A DNA stretch of 64,000 bases from contig CBFHND010000012.1 in the NCBI GenBank assembly GCA_965657085.1, positions 37,567 to 101,566 on the forward strand. Reading direction: 5' to 3'. The translations under genes were made by a program, and so were the position numbers. Position 1 is the first letter of the stretch, and each line of letters starts with the position of its first letter. The notes under the pieces were generated by a model. The model was not told the origin of the DNA and searched no databases. It worked only from the letters and a program-made list of their open reading frames with translations. Shown piece by piece: positions 1-9,226 of this stretch. The DNA is from CBFHND01 sp965657085 (GTDB lineage: Bacteria > Pseudomonadota > Alphaproteobacteria > Rhodobacterales > Rhodobacteraceae).

Positions 1-474
1 ATCGCATCGCACCAGATCGATCAATTCCTGCATTTCACCGGGTCCACCGACGCCGAAATACCCCATGCCTTTGTCGCCAATCACGCAAATCCCGACGATC
101 CGGAGTTGCAGGATTTTGGCGAGCTGTCCCTGCGCAGTGACACAGGCTCAGGATACATTCGCGTGGATTGGTTCACGCCTGACGGTTTGCCCACATGGGG
201 CGACGGGCGGCTGACGTTGTTGGGCACGGACGGCTATATCGAGATGCGCAAATACGTGGATGTGGGCGGCGCGCCCGGGGGCGATCACCTGATCCTTGCC
301 AACGGAACGCGCGCGGAACGCATTGACGCTTCGGGCGCGGGCTTGCCTTATTTCGAACGGCTCGCCTCTGACATGGATGCACGCACGGAAACGGCAATGA
401 CGCAGGCGCATTGTTTCAAGGTGATGGAACTGGCCCTGACCGCACAGGCAATGGCCGAAGGACGTGCCCCATGA
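1..474 (+). CDS. Gfo/Idh/MocA family oxidoreductase, 5' truncated by window edge
   Basis: The frame is open from the first base, so the start lies outside the window and about 157 codons remain. What is visible is the C-terminal half of a Gfo/Idh/MocA protein: a helix with an H-Q-I-D-Q pattern near the edge, followed by the beta-rich domain that forms the substrate pocket. The NAD(P)-binding Rossmann part is not in view. The stop overlaps the next start as ATGA, and the next gene belongs to the same family, so the two are probably co-transcribed dehydrogenases of a sugar, cyclitol or sugar acid. The family is fairly sure; the substrate is unknown. Confidence 0.7.
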   Translation: MASHQIDQFLHFTGSTDAEIPHAFVANHANPDDPELQDFGELSLRSDTGSGYIRVDWFTPDGLPTWGDGRLTLLGTDGYIEMRKYVDVGGAPGGDHLILANGTRAERIDASGAGLPYFERLASDMDARTETAMTQAHCFKVMELALTAQAMAEGRAP

Positions 475-1520
475 TCCGGGTGGCGATCCTTGGTGCGGGC
501 ATCGGCGCGCAGCATCTCGCGGCCTTCCGCGCCCTGCCCGGTTTCGAGGTCGCGATGATCGTGGATCAGGACACGGACCGGGCCGAGACGCTGCGGCAGG
601 GCGATGGGTTTTCAGTGCATGCCGACACCGCCGCGGCCCTCGCGGACCCTAGTATCGATTTGGTGGATGTGTGCCTGCCGCCGCATCTGCACATTCCCAC
701 AACGCTGGACGCGTTGGCCGCGGGAAAGCACGTGATCTGTGAAAAGCCGATTGCCACATCGCTGGCGGACGTCGACCGGATACGTAGCGCTTGCGACGCG
801 ACCGGGCGGCGGGTTTTTCCTGTCTTCCAATACCGCTGGGGGCCGGCGCTGGCGCAGCTGCGGATGCTGGTCAACGCGGGTCTGACAGGTCAGCCGCAGG
901 TCGCCTCGATCGAGACACATTGGTCGCGCGGTGCTGACTACTATGCCGTGCCGTGGCGGGGTACATGGGCCGGAGAACAGGGCGGCGCCGTTTTGGGCCA
1001 CGCGATCCACAATCACGACCTGATGTGTCATTTCATGGGACCCGTGGCGTCGGTCTCGGCGATGGTCGCCACACGCGTCAATCCCATCGAGACCGAAGAT
1101 TGCGCCGCGATTTCCATGCAGATGCAGAACGGTGCGCTGTGCACCAGTTCCATCACGTTGGGGGCCGCCACGGATGAAACCCGCCTGCGGCTGGTGTTCG
1201 AACATCTGACCGCAACGTCCGGCACTGAACCCTATGCCCCCGGCGCCGATGACTGGTCCTTTGTTGCACGCGACCCGGCGCGACAGGCGCAGGTTGATGC
1301 GGTGGTAAAGGCCACGGCACCTGAACCCGTGGGGTTCGAGGGGTTCTTTGCGCAAGTGGAACATGCGTTGAAGAACAAGCCGAATACAGCCGTGACATTG
1401 GACGATGGGGCGGCATCCGTGGCATTGGTCACCGCGATCTACCACGCTGCGCGCAGCGGCGCGTCTGTGCACTTGCCCCTGACCCCGGAACACCCGCTTT
1501 ACCAAGGATGGACACCATGA
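471..1520 (+). CDS. Gfo/Idh/MocA family NAD(P)-dependent oxidoreductase
   Basis: A complete 349-residue protein. The N-terminus has the Rossmann motif GAGIGAQH (residues 8-15), and the family signature E-K-P lies at residues 91-93 (VICEKPIATS). The C-terminal part is the usual alpha/beta dimerisation and substrate domain. ATG 471 was chosen because it overlaps the upstream stop (ATGA) and starts directly before the Rossmann strand; the open frame before it has no family resemblance. These enzymes oxidise or reduce hydroxyl groups of sugars, inositols or related compounds with NAD(P). The KDPG-type aldolase directly downstream suggests a sugar-acid route, which is inference. Confidence 0.85.
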   Translation: MIRVAILGAGIGAQHLAAFRALPGFEVAMIVDQDTDRAETLRQGDGFSVHADTAAALADPSIDLVDVCLPPHLHIPTTLDALAAGKHVICEKPIATSLADVDRIRSACDATGRRVFPVFQYRWGPALAQLRMLVNAGLTGQPQVASIETHWSRGADYYAVPWRGTWAGEQGGAVLGHAIHNHDLMCHFMGPVASVSAMVATRVNPIETEDCAAISMQMQNGALCTSSITLGAATDETRLRLVFEHLTATSGTEPYAPGADDWSFVARDPARQAQVDAVVKATAPEPVGFEGFFAQVEHALKNKPNTAVTLDDGAASVALVTAIYHAARSGASVHLPLTPEHPLYQGWTP

Positions 1521-2152
1521 CGATCGACCACACCACCCCGCTGGACCAGATGCTTGACGGGACACACGTTATCCCCGTCATGGCCTTTTCCGAGGTCGAT
1601 GCCACGCTGGATACCATCGGCAACATGATCGACGCAGGGCTTCGGGTGATTGAATTGACCCTGCGCAGCCCCGTCGCGCGCGAGACATTGCGCGCGGCCA
1701 AGGACCGGTTCGGCGACCGGGCTGCCATCGGCATGGGCACGATCCTTACACCCGCCCAATTGCACGACGTGGTGGCGGATGGTGCGGATTTTGGCGTCAG
1801 CCCCGGCACGGCGCCCCGCCTGCTGGATGCGATTTGCGAAGGGCCCCTGCCCTTCCTGCCCGGTGTTGCCACGGTGAGCGAAGCGATGGCCCTGCAAGAG
1901 CGGGGCCTTGACCGGCTCAAGTTCTTTCCCGCCGAACAATCGGGGGGTGCGGCGGCGCTGAAAGGCATGGGAGCGGTGTTGCCGGATGTCCGGTTTTGCC
2001 CCACCGGGGGCGTGATCCCTGCCAATGCCCCGAGGTATCTGGCCCTTTCCAATGTCATGTGCGTCGGCAGTTCCGGCCTCAGCGCGCCTGCCGCTCCGGG
2101 CACCTATGACCGCGCGGCCTTTGCAAGGCTCATCGACGAATACCAAGGCTAA
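1517..2152 (+). CDS. eda: KDPG/KHG-type aldolase (2-dehydro-3-deoxyphosphogluconate or 4-hydroxy-2-oxoglutarate aldolase)
   Basis: A 211-residue TIM-barrel class I aldolase of normal family length. The general acid/base Glu46 (VIELTLRS), the Schiff-base Lys135 (LDRLKFFPAE) and the phosphate-binding PTGGV loop (162-166) are all present. It would split a 2-keto-3-deoxy-6-phospho sugar acid into pyruvate and glyceraldehyde 3-phosphate, or an analogue such as the galactonate form. ATG 1517 overlaps the upstream stop as ATGA and has AAGGA eight bases before it; ATG 1508 is a weaker alternative. The neighbouring dehydrogenases support a sugar-acid role. Which epimer is used cannot be told. Confidence 0.85.
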   Translation: MTIDHTTPLDQMLDGTHVIPVMAFSEVDATLDTIGNMIDAGLRVIELTLRSPVARETLRAAKDRFGDRAAIGMGTILTPAQLHDVVADGADFGVSPGTAPRLLDAICEGPLPFLPGVATVSEAMALQERGLDRLKFFPAEQSGGAAALKGMGAVLPDVRFCPTGGVIPANAPRYLALSNVMCVGSSGLSAPAAPGTYDRAAFARLIDEYQG

Positions 2153-2224
2153 CCCCGAAATTGCGGTTGTCATGCGCGCCGCACGCGCCAAGATGGCGGC
2201 ACGTTGACAGGTGAAAGAAACTCC

Positions 2225-3478
2225 ATGACTTCCCCCCTTGCCCCGATGCTTGATGAGATCCGCGCCCGGTTCGCCCATGTGGACACCTGCCCATTTGCCG
2301 GGCCCCGGGTCTTTTTCGAGAATGCGGGCGGCGCGCTGACCCTCAACAGCGTGGTCGACACCTCGGCGCGGTTTGCCGCGATCCCCGACAATCAGGGACG
2401 CGACAACCCCGCGGCGCAGGCCTTGGGCGAGATGATCGCGCGGACCAAGGCGGACATGGCGGTCCTGTTCAATGCGCCGAAGGGACAGTTCTTTGTCGGC
2501 GAAAGCGGCACCGAACTGCTGTTTCGGCTGATCCGGACCGCCGTCATGGGCACCAAAGGGGCCGTGATCGGCAGCACCGTGGAACATCCGGCCTCGCGCA
2601 GCGCGGCCCGGCATTGGGCGCAGGCGGCAGAGGTCAACTATATCAGTGTTGCCCACGACAATGCCTTGGGATTGGTCACGCCCGAAGCCTATCTGGCCCG
2701 GATGACACCCCATGTGACGGTGGCCACGATCCTTCACACATCGCCCGTGACCGGGATGCGCAACGACGTGGCCGGGATTGCACGCGCAATCCGGTCAGTA
2801 TCGCCTGCGTGTTTCATCATCGTGGACGGGATACAGCATGCAAGCCACGGCCACATCGATCTGGCCGCCTGCGAGATCGATGGATATGTGGTGTCCCCTT
2901 ACAAGGTGTTCTCGCGGCACGGCTATGGAGTCGCTTGGGCATCGGACCGGCTGAGCCAACTGCCGCTTGAGGCGCTGATCGACGGGCCAGCGGAGAATTG
3001 GGAACTGGGCACGCGCGACACCGGGGCCTATGCCACATTCTCCGATGTCGTGGCGTACTTCGAATGGCTGGGCAGCACACAGTCACAGTCCATTGACCGG
3101 CGCGCCCGGATCGAAGCGGCGGCGCAGGCCATTCACGCCCACGAAAAAACCCTGACCGATGCGATGCTGCACGGCACCGGCAACCTGCCGGGGATCGCAG
3201 ACTTACCGGGGGTGACGGTGATCGGCGGGACAGACAACCCCGCGCGTGAAGGATTGGTGTGTTTCGCGCTGGATCACGTGCCAGCGGCCCAGATCGTTTC
3301 GCGGCTGAATGCCCAGGGCATCCGCACCCACATTCGCAAGGCCGATCACTACTCCGGCAACGTTCTGACACCCCTCGCGCTGGAGGCGGCGGTGCGGGTG
3401 TCGATGTGCCACTACAATTCCATGGCAGAGGTCACCGCCTTCCTGACCGCGATGAAAGAGATTGCTGGCGATGCTTGA
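2225..3478 (+). CDS. Aminotransferase class V / cysteine desulfurase-like PLP enzyme
   Basis: A 417-residue fold-type I PLP protein. The PLP lysine is Lys227 in SPYKVFS; Asp201 (VDGIQH) should pair with the pyridine nitrogen and His121 (EHPAS) should stack on the cofactor. The layout follows the cysteine desulfurase-like group of class V enzymes, but I see no catalytic-cysteine loop and there are no isc/suf neighbours, so a lyase, epimerase or aminotransferase acting on a small amino compound is more likely than Fe-S sulfur transfer. ATG 2225 follows GAAAGAA; TTG 2204 is an in-frame alternative. The gene ends inside the next one by 8 bases. Confidence 0.75.
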   Translation: MTSPLAPMLDEIRARFAHVDTCPFAGPRVFFENAGGALTLNSVVDTSARFAAIPDNQGRDNPAAQALGEMIARTKADMAVLFNAPKGQFFVGESGTELLFRLIRTAVMGTKGAVIGSTVEHPASRSAARHWAQAAEVNYISVAHDNALGLVTPEAYLARMTPHVTVATILHTSPVTGMRNDVAGIARAIRSVSPACFIIVDGIQHASHGHIDLAACEIDGYVVSPYKVFSRHGYGVAWASDRLSQLPLEALIDGPAENWELGTRDTGAYATFSDVVAYFEWLGSTQSQSIDRRARIEAAAQAIHAHEKTLTDAMLHGTGNLPGIADLPGVTVIGGTDNPAREGLVCFALDHVPAAQIVSRLNAQGIRTHIRKADHYSGNVLTPLALEAAVRVSMCHYNSMAEVTAFLTAMKEIAGDA

Positions 3479-4574
3479 CCGCAGCGGCCCCTTGCGCGGT
3501 CTGCGCGTGGTCGAGATGGCCGGGCTTGGCCCTGCGCCTTTCGCCTGCATGATGCTGGCCGATATGGGGGCCGAAGTGGTGCGCATCGCGCGGCCCGGCC
3601 AAAAGCCACTGTTCGGTCTGGCGCAGAAGCACAACCTCTATGACCGCTCGCGCCCGTCCCTGACGCTTGATTTGCGGGATACGGATGATCTGGACCGGGC
3701 CAGGGCGCTGATCGCGCGGGCCGAAGTGGTGATCGAAGGGTTTCGCCCCGGCGTGATGGAGCGCTTGGGCCTGGGTCCTGCGGACGTGATGGCGGATCAT
3801 CCCGCACTCGTCTACGGGCGCATGACAGGCTGGGGGCAGGACGGCCCGTTGAAAGACCGCGCGGGCCACGACCTGAATTACATGGCCATTTCGGGCGCAC
3901 TGTGGTCCATCGGTCCGCCGGACACGCCGCCGCCCCCACCCCAGAACATCATCGCCGATCTGGCCGGGGGCGGCATGATGCTTTTGGCCGGGGTGTTGGC
4001 GGCTGTGCTGCACGCACGCGGATCGGGGCAAGGTCAGGTGATCGACACCTGCATGTCAGACGGTGCGGCGCTGATGATGGTCCTGCAATATGGACTGAAA
4101 GCGGGCGGGGCTTGGAACGATACCGCGCGTGGGGGCAATGTGCTGAACGGCGGTGCTGCGTATTATCGGTGTTATACGACGGCCTGCGGCGGCTATGTCG
4201 CACTGGGGCCGATCGAGCCGCAGTTCTTTGCCGCGATGCTTGAGGCAATCGGGCTGGACGGCGATCCGCGCTTTGCCCGGCAATACGGCGATCAGGCCGA
4301 AATGCACGCCGCACTTGAGGCCCTTTTTGCCACCCGATCCCGCGAGGACTGGCGCGTCATACTGGAGGAGGTCGACGCCTGTTTCGCCCCGGTTCTGAGC
4401 ATGGAGGAAGCCCCCGACCATCCCCACAATGTCGCGCGCGGCACTTTCGTGACCACCGATGGCATCGTACAACCCGCCCCAGCCCCGAGATTCACCGCCA
4501 CGCCTTCCGATCCGCCCACCCACGGCGATGCGGGTCAGGTCAGCTTTGACGAGATTATGGACCGGTGGGTCTGA
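3471..4574 (+). CDS. CoA-transferase family III protein, AMACR (2-methylacyl-CoA racemase)-like
   Basis: A 367-residue CaiB/BaiF-fold protein. The N-terminus LRGLRVVEMAGLGPAPFA is typical of alpha-methylacyl-CoA racemases. The racemase acid/base pair is visible as His133 (AGHDLNYMA) and Asp163 (IIADLAGGG); the spacing of 30 equals that of the His126/Asp156 pair known in the mycobacterial enzyme. This favours racemisation or epimerisation of a 2-methylacyl-CoA over CoA transfer. It overlaps the end of the class V PLP gene and is probably in its operon. No acyl-CoA dehydrogenase lies nearby, so the pathway is unclear. Confidence 0.8.
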   Translation: MLDRSGPLRGLRVVEMAGLGPAPFACMMLADMGAEVVRIARPGQKPLFGLAQKHNLYDRSRPSLTLDLRDTDDLDRARALIARAEVVIEGFRPGVMERLGLGPADVMADHPALVYGRMTGWGQDGPLKDRAGHDLNYMAISGALWSIGPPDTPPPPPQNIIADLAGGGMMLLAGVLAAVLHARGSGQGQVIDTCMSDGAALMMVLQYGLKAGGAWNDTARGGNVLNGGAAYYRCYTTACGGYVALGPIEPQFFAAMLEAIGLDGDPRFARQYGDQAEMHAALEALFATRSREDWRVILEEVDACFAPVLSMEEAPDHPHNVARGTFVTTDGIVQPAPAPRFTATPSDPPTHGDAGQVSFDEIMDRWV

Positions 4575-4613
4575 CCCCTTGCCATTCCAAGGGCAAGGGC
4601 CAAGGATACACAC

Positions 4614-5888
4614 ATGACACTTGCAACCCGCATTGACGACAAACGCGACGACCTGATTGCGCTGACCCGGGACCTGATCCGCATCCCCACGCTGAACCCA
4701 CCGGGCGAGAATTATGGCGCGATCTGCGACTACCTCGACAAACGGCTGGCCGCACACGGGTTTGCCACCCAACTGATCCGCGCCGAAGGTACACCGGGCG
4801 ACAGCACACGGTATCCACGCTGGAACATCGTGGCCCGGCGCGACGGGGCACAGCCCGGCGATTGCGTGCATTTCAACAGCCATACGGATGTCGTCGAAGT
4901 CGGTCAGGGGTGGACGTTTGACCCCTTTGGCGGAGACATCTCCGAAGGGCGCATTTACGGGCGTGGCGCCTGCGATATGAAAGGTGGGCTTGCCGCATCG
5001 ATCATCGCCGCCGAAGCCTTCATCGAAGAACATCCCGATTTCACCGGGGCCATCGAAATCTCCGGTACGGCGGATGAGGAATCCGGCGGCTACGGCGGCG
5101 TTGCCTATCTGGCCGAACAGGGGTTTTTCGACCCCACCCGCGTCCAACACGTGATCATCCCCGAACCGCTGAACAAGGACCGCATCTGCCTTGGCCACCG
5201 GGGCGGATGGTGGGCCGAGATCGAAACCCATGGTGAAATTGCGCACGGTTCGATGCCATTTCTTGGCGACTGTGCGGTCAGGCACATGGGTGCGGTGCTT
5301 TCCGCCTTCGAGGAGACGCTGTTTCCCGCCATGGCGGCACGGTACACTGACATGCCGGTGGTGCCCGAAGGCGCGCGCCAATCAACCATGAACATCAACT
5401 CCATTCACGGTGGACAAAAGGAACAGGATGACGATTTCACAGGCCTGCCCGCGCACTGCGTACCGGACAGTTGCCGGATCGTGATCGACAGACGTTTTCT
5501 GGTCGAAGAGCCGCTGGATCAGGTGCGCGGCGAGGTGACCGCCCTGCTTGAGGAGTTGCGCGCGCAACGGCCTGATTTCGACTATACGCTCACCGAGTTG
5601 AACAGTGTTCTGCCCTCAATGACCGACAAAACCGCGCCCGTGGTGGAAACAGTGGCCCGCGCGATCGAAGACGTGATGGGACACGCGCCCGAATACGTGG
5701 CCAGCCCCGGAACCTACGACCAAAAGCACATCGACCGCATCGGCAAGTTGAAGAACTGCATTGCCTACGGCCCCGGCGTTCTGGAACTGGCGCACAAGCC
5801 CGACGAATGGATCGGAATCGACGACATGATCGACAGCGCCAAGGTGATGGGCGCATCGTTGGAGACGCTGTTGTTGCCGAAACCCTAA
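4614..5888 (+). CDS. M20 family metallopeptidase / deacylase (ArgE/DapE type)
   Basis: A 424-residue two-domain M20 hydrolase. Zinc ligands and the catalytic acid are visible in order: NSHTDVVEVG (His plus catalytic Asp), GRGACDMKGG (bridging Asp) and TADEESGG (catalytic Glu with a ligand Glu), with a C-terminal His in GTYDQKHIDR. Such enzymes cut N-acyl amino acids or small peptides; the family name of acetylornithine deacetylase/succinyl-diaminopimelate desuccinylase says little about the real substrate. There are no arginine or lysine biosynthesis genes nearby, so a catabolic deacylase is more likely. It ends tail to tail with the Hsp70-like gene with a 4-bp overlap. Confidence 0.85.
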   Translation: MTLATRIDDKRDDLIALTRDLIRIPTLNPPGENYGAICDYLDKRLAAHGFATQLIRAEGTPGDSTRYPRWNIVARRDGAQPGDCVHFNSHTDVVEVGQGWTFDPFGGDISEGRIYGRGACDMKGGLAASIIAAEAFIEEHPDFTGAIEISGTADEESGGYGGVAYLAEQGFFDPTRVQHVIIPEPLNKDRICLGHRGGWWAEIETHGEIAHGSMPFLGDCAVRHMGAVLSAFEETLFPAMAARYTDMPVVPEGARQSTMNINSIHGGQKEQDDDFTGLPAHCVPDSCRIVIDRRFLVEEPLDQVRGEVTALLEELRAQRPDFDYTLTELNSVLPSMTDKTAPVVETVARAIEDVMGHAPEYVASPGTYDQKHIDRIGKLKNCIAYGPGVLELAHKPDEWIGIDDMIDSAKVMGASLETLLLPKP

Positions 5889-7129
5889 GGCGCTGTTGCC
5901 AAGGCCAACCCTTCCACAATCCCGGTCAACGCCGCACCTTTGTGAGTGTGCGCACGGGGAAATGTGTTGGTCATGGCGGTTTGCACGACGCTCATCAGGC
6001 TCGAACCTCCAACGAAGATCAGCCTGTCGATCTGCTCCGGGGCAAGGCCCGCATCCGCAACGGCCTTGGCGCCGGTCTCCGCGATGCGGTTTGCCATGTC
6101 GGACAGTCCAGCCCACATCATCGCAGCGGGCAAAGACAGGTGAAGGCCCTTTTCAATGATGTCCAGGTTGATCTGCGGTGGCGCGATGGCGCCGGGATCA
6201 TTCGCTGCAATCTTGCCGGCCTCGACCGCGAAGGCAAGATCGTGGCCCAATTCATCCTCCAACACCTGCACCAACCTGTTCAAGAGGTCCGGCGCAACTG
6301 CGTATTTCGCCAGCTCGCGCGCGGCGCGGCGGGTGTCGGCCCCGTAAAGGAACGGTATTTTCTGCCACGTGGCCAGATCGGCAAAGATGGCGCGCGGTGC
6401 CGTGTGCGTTTCAGACCCAAAGGCATGGCGTATCTGGCTGCCCTGCCCCAAAAGCGGCATCACGTGATCGATGCTGAGCTTGCGATCAAAGTCCGTACCC
6501 CCCAGGCGCACGCCATGGCTGTGCAGAATATCGATGCCATGGCCCTGTCCATGCCGAAACACGGTGAAATCCGATGTGCCGCCACCGATGTCCACCACCA
6601 GCCCCAGATCACCGGGCTGCAAGGCGGCGCGACTGGCAAGGGCCGCGGCCTCGGGTTCGGGCATGAAGGTCACACTTTCAAATCCCGCAGCCGCATAACA
6701 GTCGGTCAGATCAACCAAAGCCTGCGCATTTCGGGCCGTGTCTTCGCTGTGAAACAGAACCGGGCGTCCCGACAGCGCCGTTTCAAAACGCTGCCCGGTT
6801 TGCGCCTCGGCACGCGCCTTGATCGTGGCAAGAAACCGGCCGACAATCGTGATGAAGTCCTGCCGCTCGTTCAGCAGCATCCGACTTTCGCGCATCAGCG
6901 ACGTTCCCAGCAGACTTTTGAGCGCCCGCATGTACCGCCCTTCAACCCCGTCAATCAGCGCGTCATTGGCGGGGCTGCCATAAAGGGTGGCGCGGCTGTC
7001 GAAATCAAAGAACACCGAAGTGGGCAGCGTCTGCGCGCCCGGCTCCAGTGCGACAAGCTGGGCGTTGCCCTGCACCGCAAAGCCCGCGGCGGAATTGGAG
7101 GTGCCAAAATCGATCCCAAGCGTCGCCAT
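5885..7129 (-). CDS. Hsp70-like protein lacking the substrate-binding domain (YegD-like)
   Basis: A 414-residue actin/Hsp70 ATPase. The phosphate-1 motif GIDFGTSNSAAG is at residues 5-16 and phosphate-2 (VVDIGGGTSDFTVF) is near the middle. The adenosine-motif region FVGGSSLMSVVQ is near the end. At this length it holds only the nucleotide-binding domain and lacks the peptide-binding domain of DnaK, as in Escherichia coli YegD. The start is ATG 7129, at the head of a divergent promoter region shared with the solute-binding protein gene. Its function is not established in this family. No J-protein or nucleotide exchange factor gene is adjacent. Confidence 0.85.
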   Translation of the reverse strand: MATLGIDFGTSNSAAGFAVQGNAQLVALEPGAQTLPTSVFFDFDSRATLYGSPANDALIDGVEGRYMRALKSLLGTSLMRESRMLLNERQDFITIVGRFLATIKARAEAQTGQRFETALSGRPVLFHSEDTARNAQALVDLTDCYAAAGFESVTFMPEPEAAALASRAALQPGDLGLVVDIGGGTSDFTVFRHGQGHGIDILHSHGVRLGGTDFDRKLSIDHVMPLLGQGSQIRHAFGSETHTAPRAIFADLATWQKIPFLYGADTRRAARELAKYAVAPDLLNRLVQVLEDELGHDLAFAVEAGKIAANDPGAIAPPQINLDIIEKGLHLSLPAAMMWAGLSDMANRIAETGAKAVADAGLAPEQIDRLIFVGGSSLMSVVQTAMTNTFPRAHTHKGAALTGIVEGLALATAP

Positions 7130-7280
7130 ATCCGAACACCTCAGCCGTATAACAAAGCCGCCGCTTTACGCTTGGAGAGGCTTGGACGCAATACGCCAGT
7201 CTGGTCAAAGCTGGCTGAACTGGGTAGCTTTCCAGCAACGACAAACCTTGGAGGCCATGACATGGACCATATCCGAACAC
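7126..7280. repeat. 14-bp direct repeat bracketing a divergent promoter region
   Basis: CCATATCCGAACAC occurs perfectly at 7126-7139 and again at 7267-7280, 141 bp apart. The first copy includes the start codon of the Hsp70-like gene (read on the other strand) and the second lies just after the start codon of the solute-binding protein. The 132 bp between the genes must hold both promoters; I could not pick a convincing -35/-10 pair by eye. The repeat may bind a regulator or be the footprint of an old rearrangement. Confidence 0.55.
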
Positions 7281-8740
7281 TCTTTTTGGGCGCCGCCACA
7301 GCGGCCTTGATCGCGGGCGCAGCCCTTGCCAAGGACGATATCACCGTCGCTTTGCAGCTCGAACCGCCGCATCTTGATCCCACAAGCGCAGCGGCCGGAG
7401 CCATTGATTCCGTACTCTATTCGAACGTGTTCGAGGGTCTGACGCGGTTCATGGGCGACGGATCGATCGTGCCGGGTCTGGCCGAAAGCTGGGAAATCTC
7501 CGACGATGGTCTGGTCTATACCTTCAAACTGCACGGCGGCGTGACGTTCCACGACGGCACCACGATGGATGCAGAAGATGTGAAATTCTCGCTCGACCGG
7601 GCCCGTGCCGAAGACAGCACAAACGCGCAAAAGGGTCTGTTTGCAGGCATCACCGATGTCACCGTTGTCGATCCCGGCACCGTGCAAGTGACATTGGGTG
7701 AACCCAACGGCAATTTCCTCTTCAACATGGCATGGGGTGACGCGGTCATCGTGGCCCCGGAAAGCATCGAAGGCATCAAGCAGATGCCGATTGGCACCGG
7801 CGCGTTCAAGTTCGTGAACTGGGTGCAGGGTGACAAGATCGAGCTGGCCCGCAACGACGCCTATTGGGGCGATGCACCTGCGTTGGCCAGTGCGACATTC
7901 AAGTTCATTTCCGATCCCACAGCGGCCTTTGCCGCGGTGATGGCCGAAGACGTGGATGTGTTCAGCGGCTTTCCCGCGCCCGAAAACCTGCCGCAGTTCG
8001 ACGCCGATCCGCGCTTTCAGGTGCTTGTCGGCTCGACCGAGGGTGAAACCATCCTGTCGACCAACAACAAGATGCCGCCATTCGACAATCCCAAGGTGCG
8101 TGCGGCCATGGCCCATGCCATCGACCGTCAGGCCATTATTGATGGCGCGATGTTCGGTTACGGCACGCCCATCGGTACGCATTTCGCGCCGCACAATCCG
8201 GCCTATGTCGATCTGACCGGCAACAGCGCATATGACCCCGAAAAGGCCCGCGCGATGCTGGCCGAAGCAGGCTTTGCCGATGGGTTCGAAACCACCCTGC
8301 ACCTGCCCCCACCCTCCTACGCACGGCGCGGCGGCGAGATCATCGCGGCCCAGCTGGCCGAGGTGGGCATCAAGGCCGAGATTACCAATGTCGAGTGGGC
8401 GCAGTGGCTCGAAACCGTGTTCCGGGGCAAGAACTTTGGCCTGACCATCGTCAGCCACACCGAACCCATGGACATCGGCATCTATGCCAATCCCGATTAC
8501 TACTTCCAGTATGACAACCCGGACTTCCAGGCGCTGATGACCAAGCTCAACAGCACCACGGACCCGGCCATGCGCACCCAGATGATGGGTGATGCGCAGC
8601 GGATGATCGCCGAGGATTATGTGAACGGCTATCTCTTCCAATTGGCGGCCCTTGGTGTGGCCAAGGCGGGCGTGCAGGGTTTGTGGGTTAACGCGCCGAC
8701 ACAGGCCACAGACCTCACCGGGGTCAGCTGGGCCGAGTAA
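7262..8740 (+). CDS. ABC transporter periplasmic solute-binding protein, family 5
   Basis: A 492-residue secreted protein. Residues 1-22 form a signal peptide (short basic start, hydrophobic AATAALIAGA, A-L-A before the cut). It is followed by the family-5 opening VALQLEPPHLDPT, and the characteristic LAESWEISDDGLVYTFKL is at about residue 80. Family members bind peptides, opines, nickel or oligosaccharides. The matching permeases and ATPase lie 1.7 kb downstream, separated by a terminator, a cupin gene and an opposite-strand gene; this split may allow the binding protein to be made in excess. ATG 7262 has GGAGG seven bases before it. Confidence 0.9.
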   Translation: MDHIRTLFLGAATAALIAGAALAKDDITVALQLEPPHLDPTSAAAGAIDSVLYSNVFEGLTRFMGDGSIVPGLAESWEISDDGLVYTFKLHGGVTFHDGTTMDAEDVKFSLDRARAEDSTNAQKGLFAGITDVTVVDPGTVQVTLGEPNGNFLFNMAWGDAVIVAPESIEGIKQMPIGTGAFKFVNWVQGDKIELARNDAYWGDAPALASATFKFISDPTAAFAAVMAEDVDVFSGFPAPENLPQFDADPRFQVLVGSTEGETILSTNNKMPPFDNPKVRAAMAHAIDRQAIIDGAMFGYGTPIGTHFAPHNPAYVDLTGNSAYDPEKARAMLAEAGFADGFETTLHLPPPSYARRGGEIIAAQLAEVGIKAEITNVEWAQWLETVFRGKNFGLTIVSHTEPMDIGIYANPDYYFQYDNPDFQALMTKLNSTTDPAMRTQMMGDAQRMIAEDYVNGYLFQLAALGVAKAGVQGLWVNAPTQATDLTGVSWAE

Positions 8741-8760
8741 GCATCGGCAACAGGATCAGG

Positions 8761-8791
8761 TAAGGCGGGGATCATCCCCGCCTTTCTTTTT
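8761..8791 (+). terminator. Rho-independent terminator after the solute-binding protein gene
   Basis: AAGGCGGGGAT and ATCCCCGCCTT form an almost loop-free perfect stem followed by TTCTTTTTC, 20 bp after the stop at 8740. It would end the monocistronic binding-protein transcript before the cupin gene. Confidence 0.8.
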
Positions 8792-8809
8792 CAATCAGGG
8801 AGACTCCGC

Positions 8810-9214
8810 ATGGACATTTTTCGCGCAGGCAGCCGCCCCACGGTCGCGGCCAATCCAGAGTACTTTACCGGCGATGTGCGACAGGACCCCGTGATCGGCT
8901 CGAACCCGCCCGCGCGCATCAATGCATTGATCGTGACCTTTGCCCCCGGTGCGCGCACGGCGTGGCACACACATCCACTGGGCCAGACGTTGCACGTGAT
9001 GTCAGGCGTGGGCCGGGTGGCCCTGCGGGGTGAAGCGCCGCAGGTGATCCGCCCGGGCGATACAGTCTGGATACCGCCCGGTGTCGAACACTGGCATGGT
9101 GCTGGCCCCGACACTCAAATGATCCATATGGCCATGCAAGAGGCGCAGGATGGGAAAGCCGCGGACTGGCTCGAACAGGTCAGCGATGCCGACTATGGGC
9201 TTGATCCGGCCTGA
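8810..9214 (+). CDS. Cupin-domain protein, similar to small (R)-mandelonitrile lyase/carboxymuconolactone-associated cupins
   Basis: A 134-residue single-domain cupin. Metal ligands of motif 1 are visible in WHTHPLGQTLHVMSG (two His, a Gln in place of the usual Glu, and a His), and motif 2 is PGDTVWIPPGVEHWHGA. The H-x-H-x5-Q pattern and the GAxxxMxHMAM end are typical of the small manganese cupins first known as hydroxynitrile lyases; in most bacteria their real substrate is unknown. It follows a terminator, so it should have its own promoter or depend on readthrough. It converges on the histone-deacetylase-family gene with 12 bp between the stops. Confidence 0.8.
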   Translation: MDIFRAGSRPTVAANPEYFTGDVRQDPVIGSNPPARINALIVTFAPGARTAWHTHPLGQTLHVMSGVGRVALRGEAPQVIRPGDTVWIPPGVEHWHGAGPDTQMIHMAMQEAQDGKAADWLEQVSDADYGLDPA

Positions 9215-9226
9215 GTAAGGCGGGGC

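Noticed and set aside
5807..7261. Long open frame on the plus strand running into the solute-binding protein gene
   Set aside because: It is antisense to the Hsp70-like gene, has no family resemblance, and the signal peptide and ribosome-binding site place the real start at 7262.
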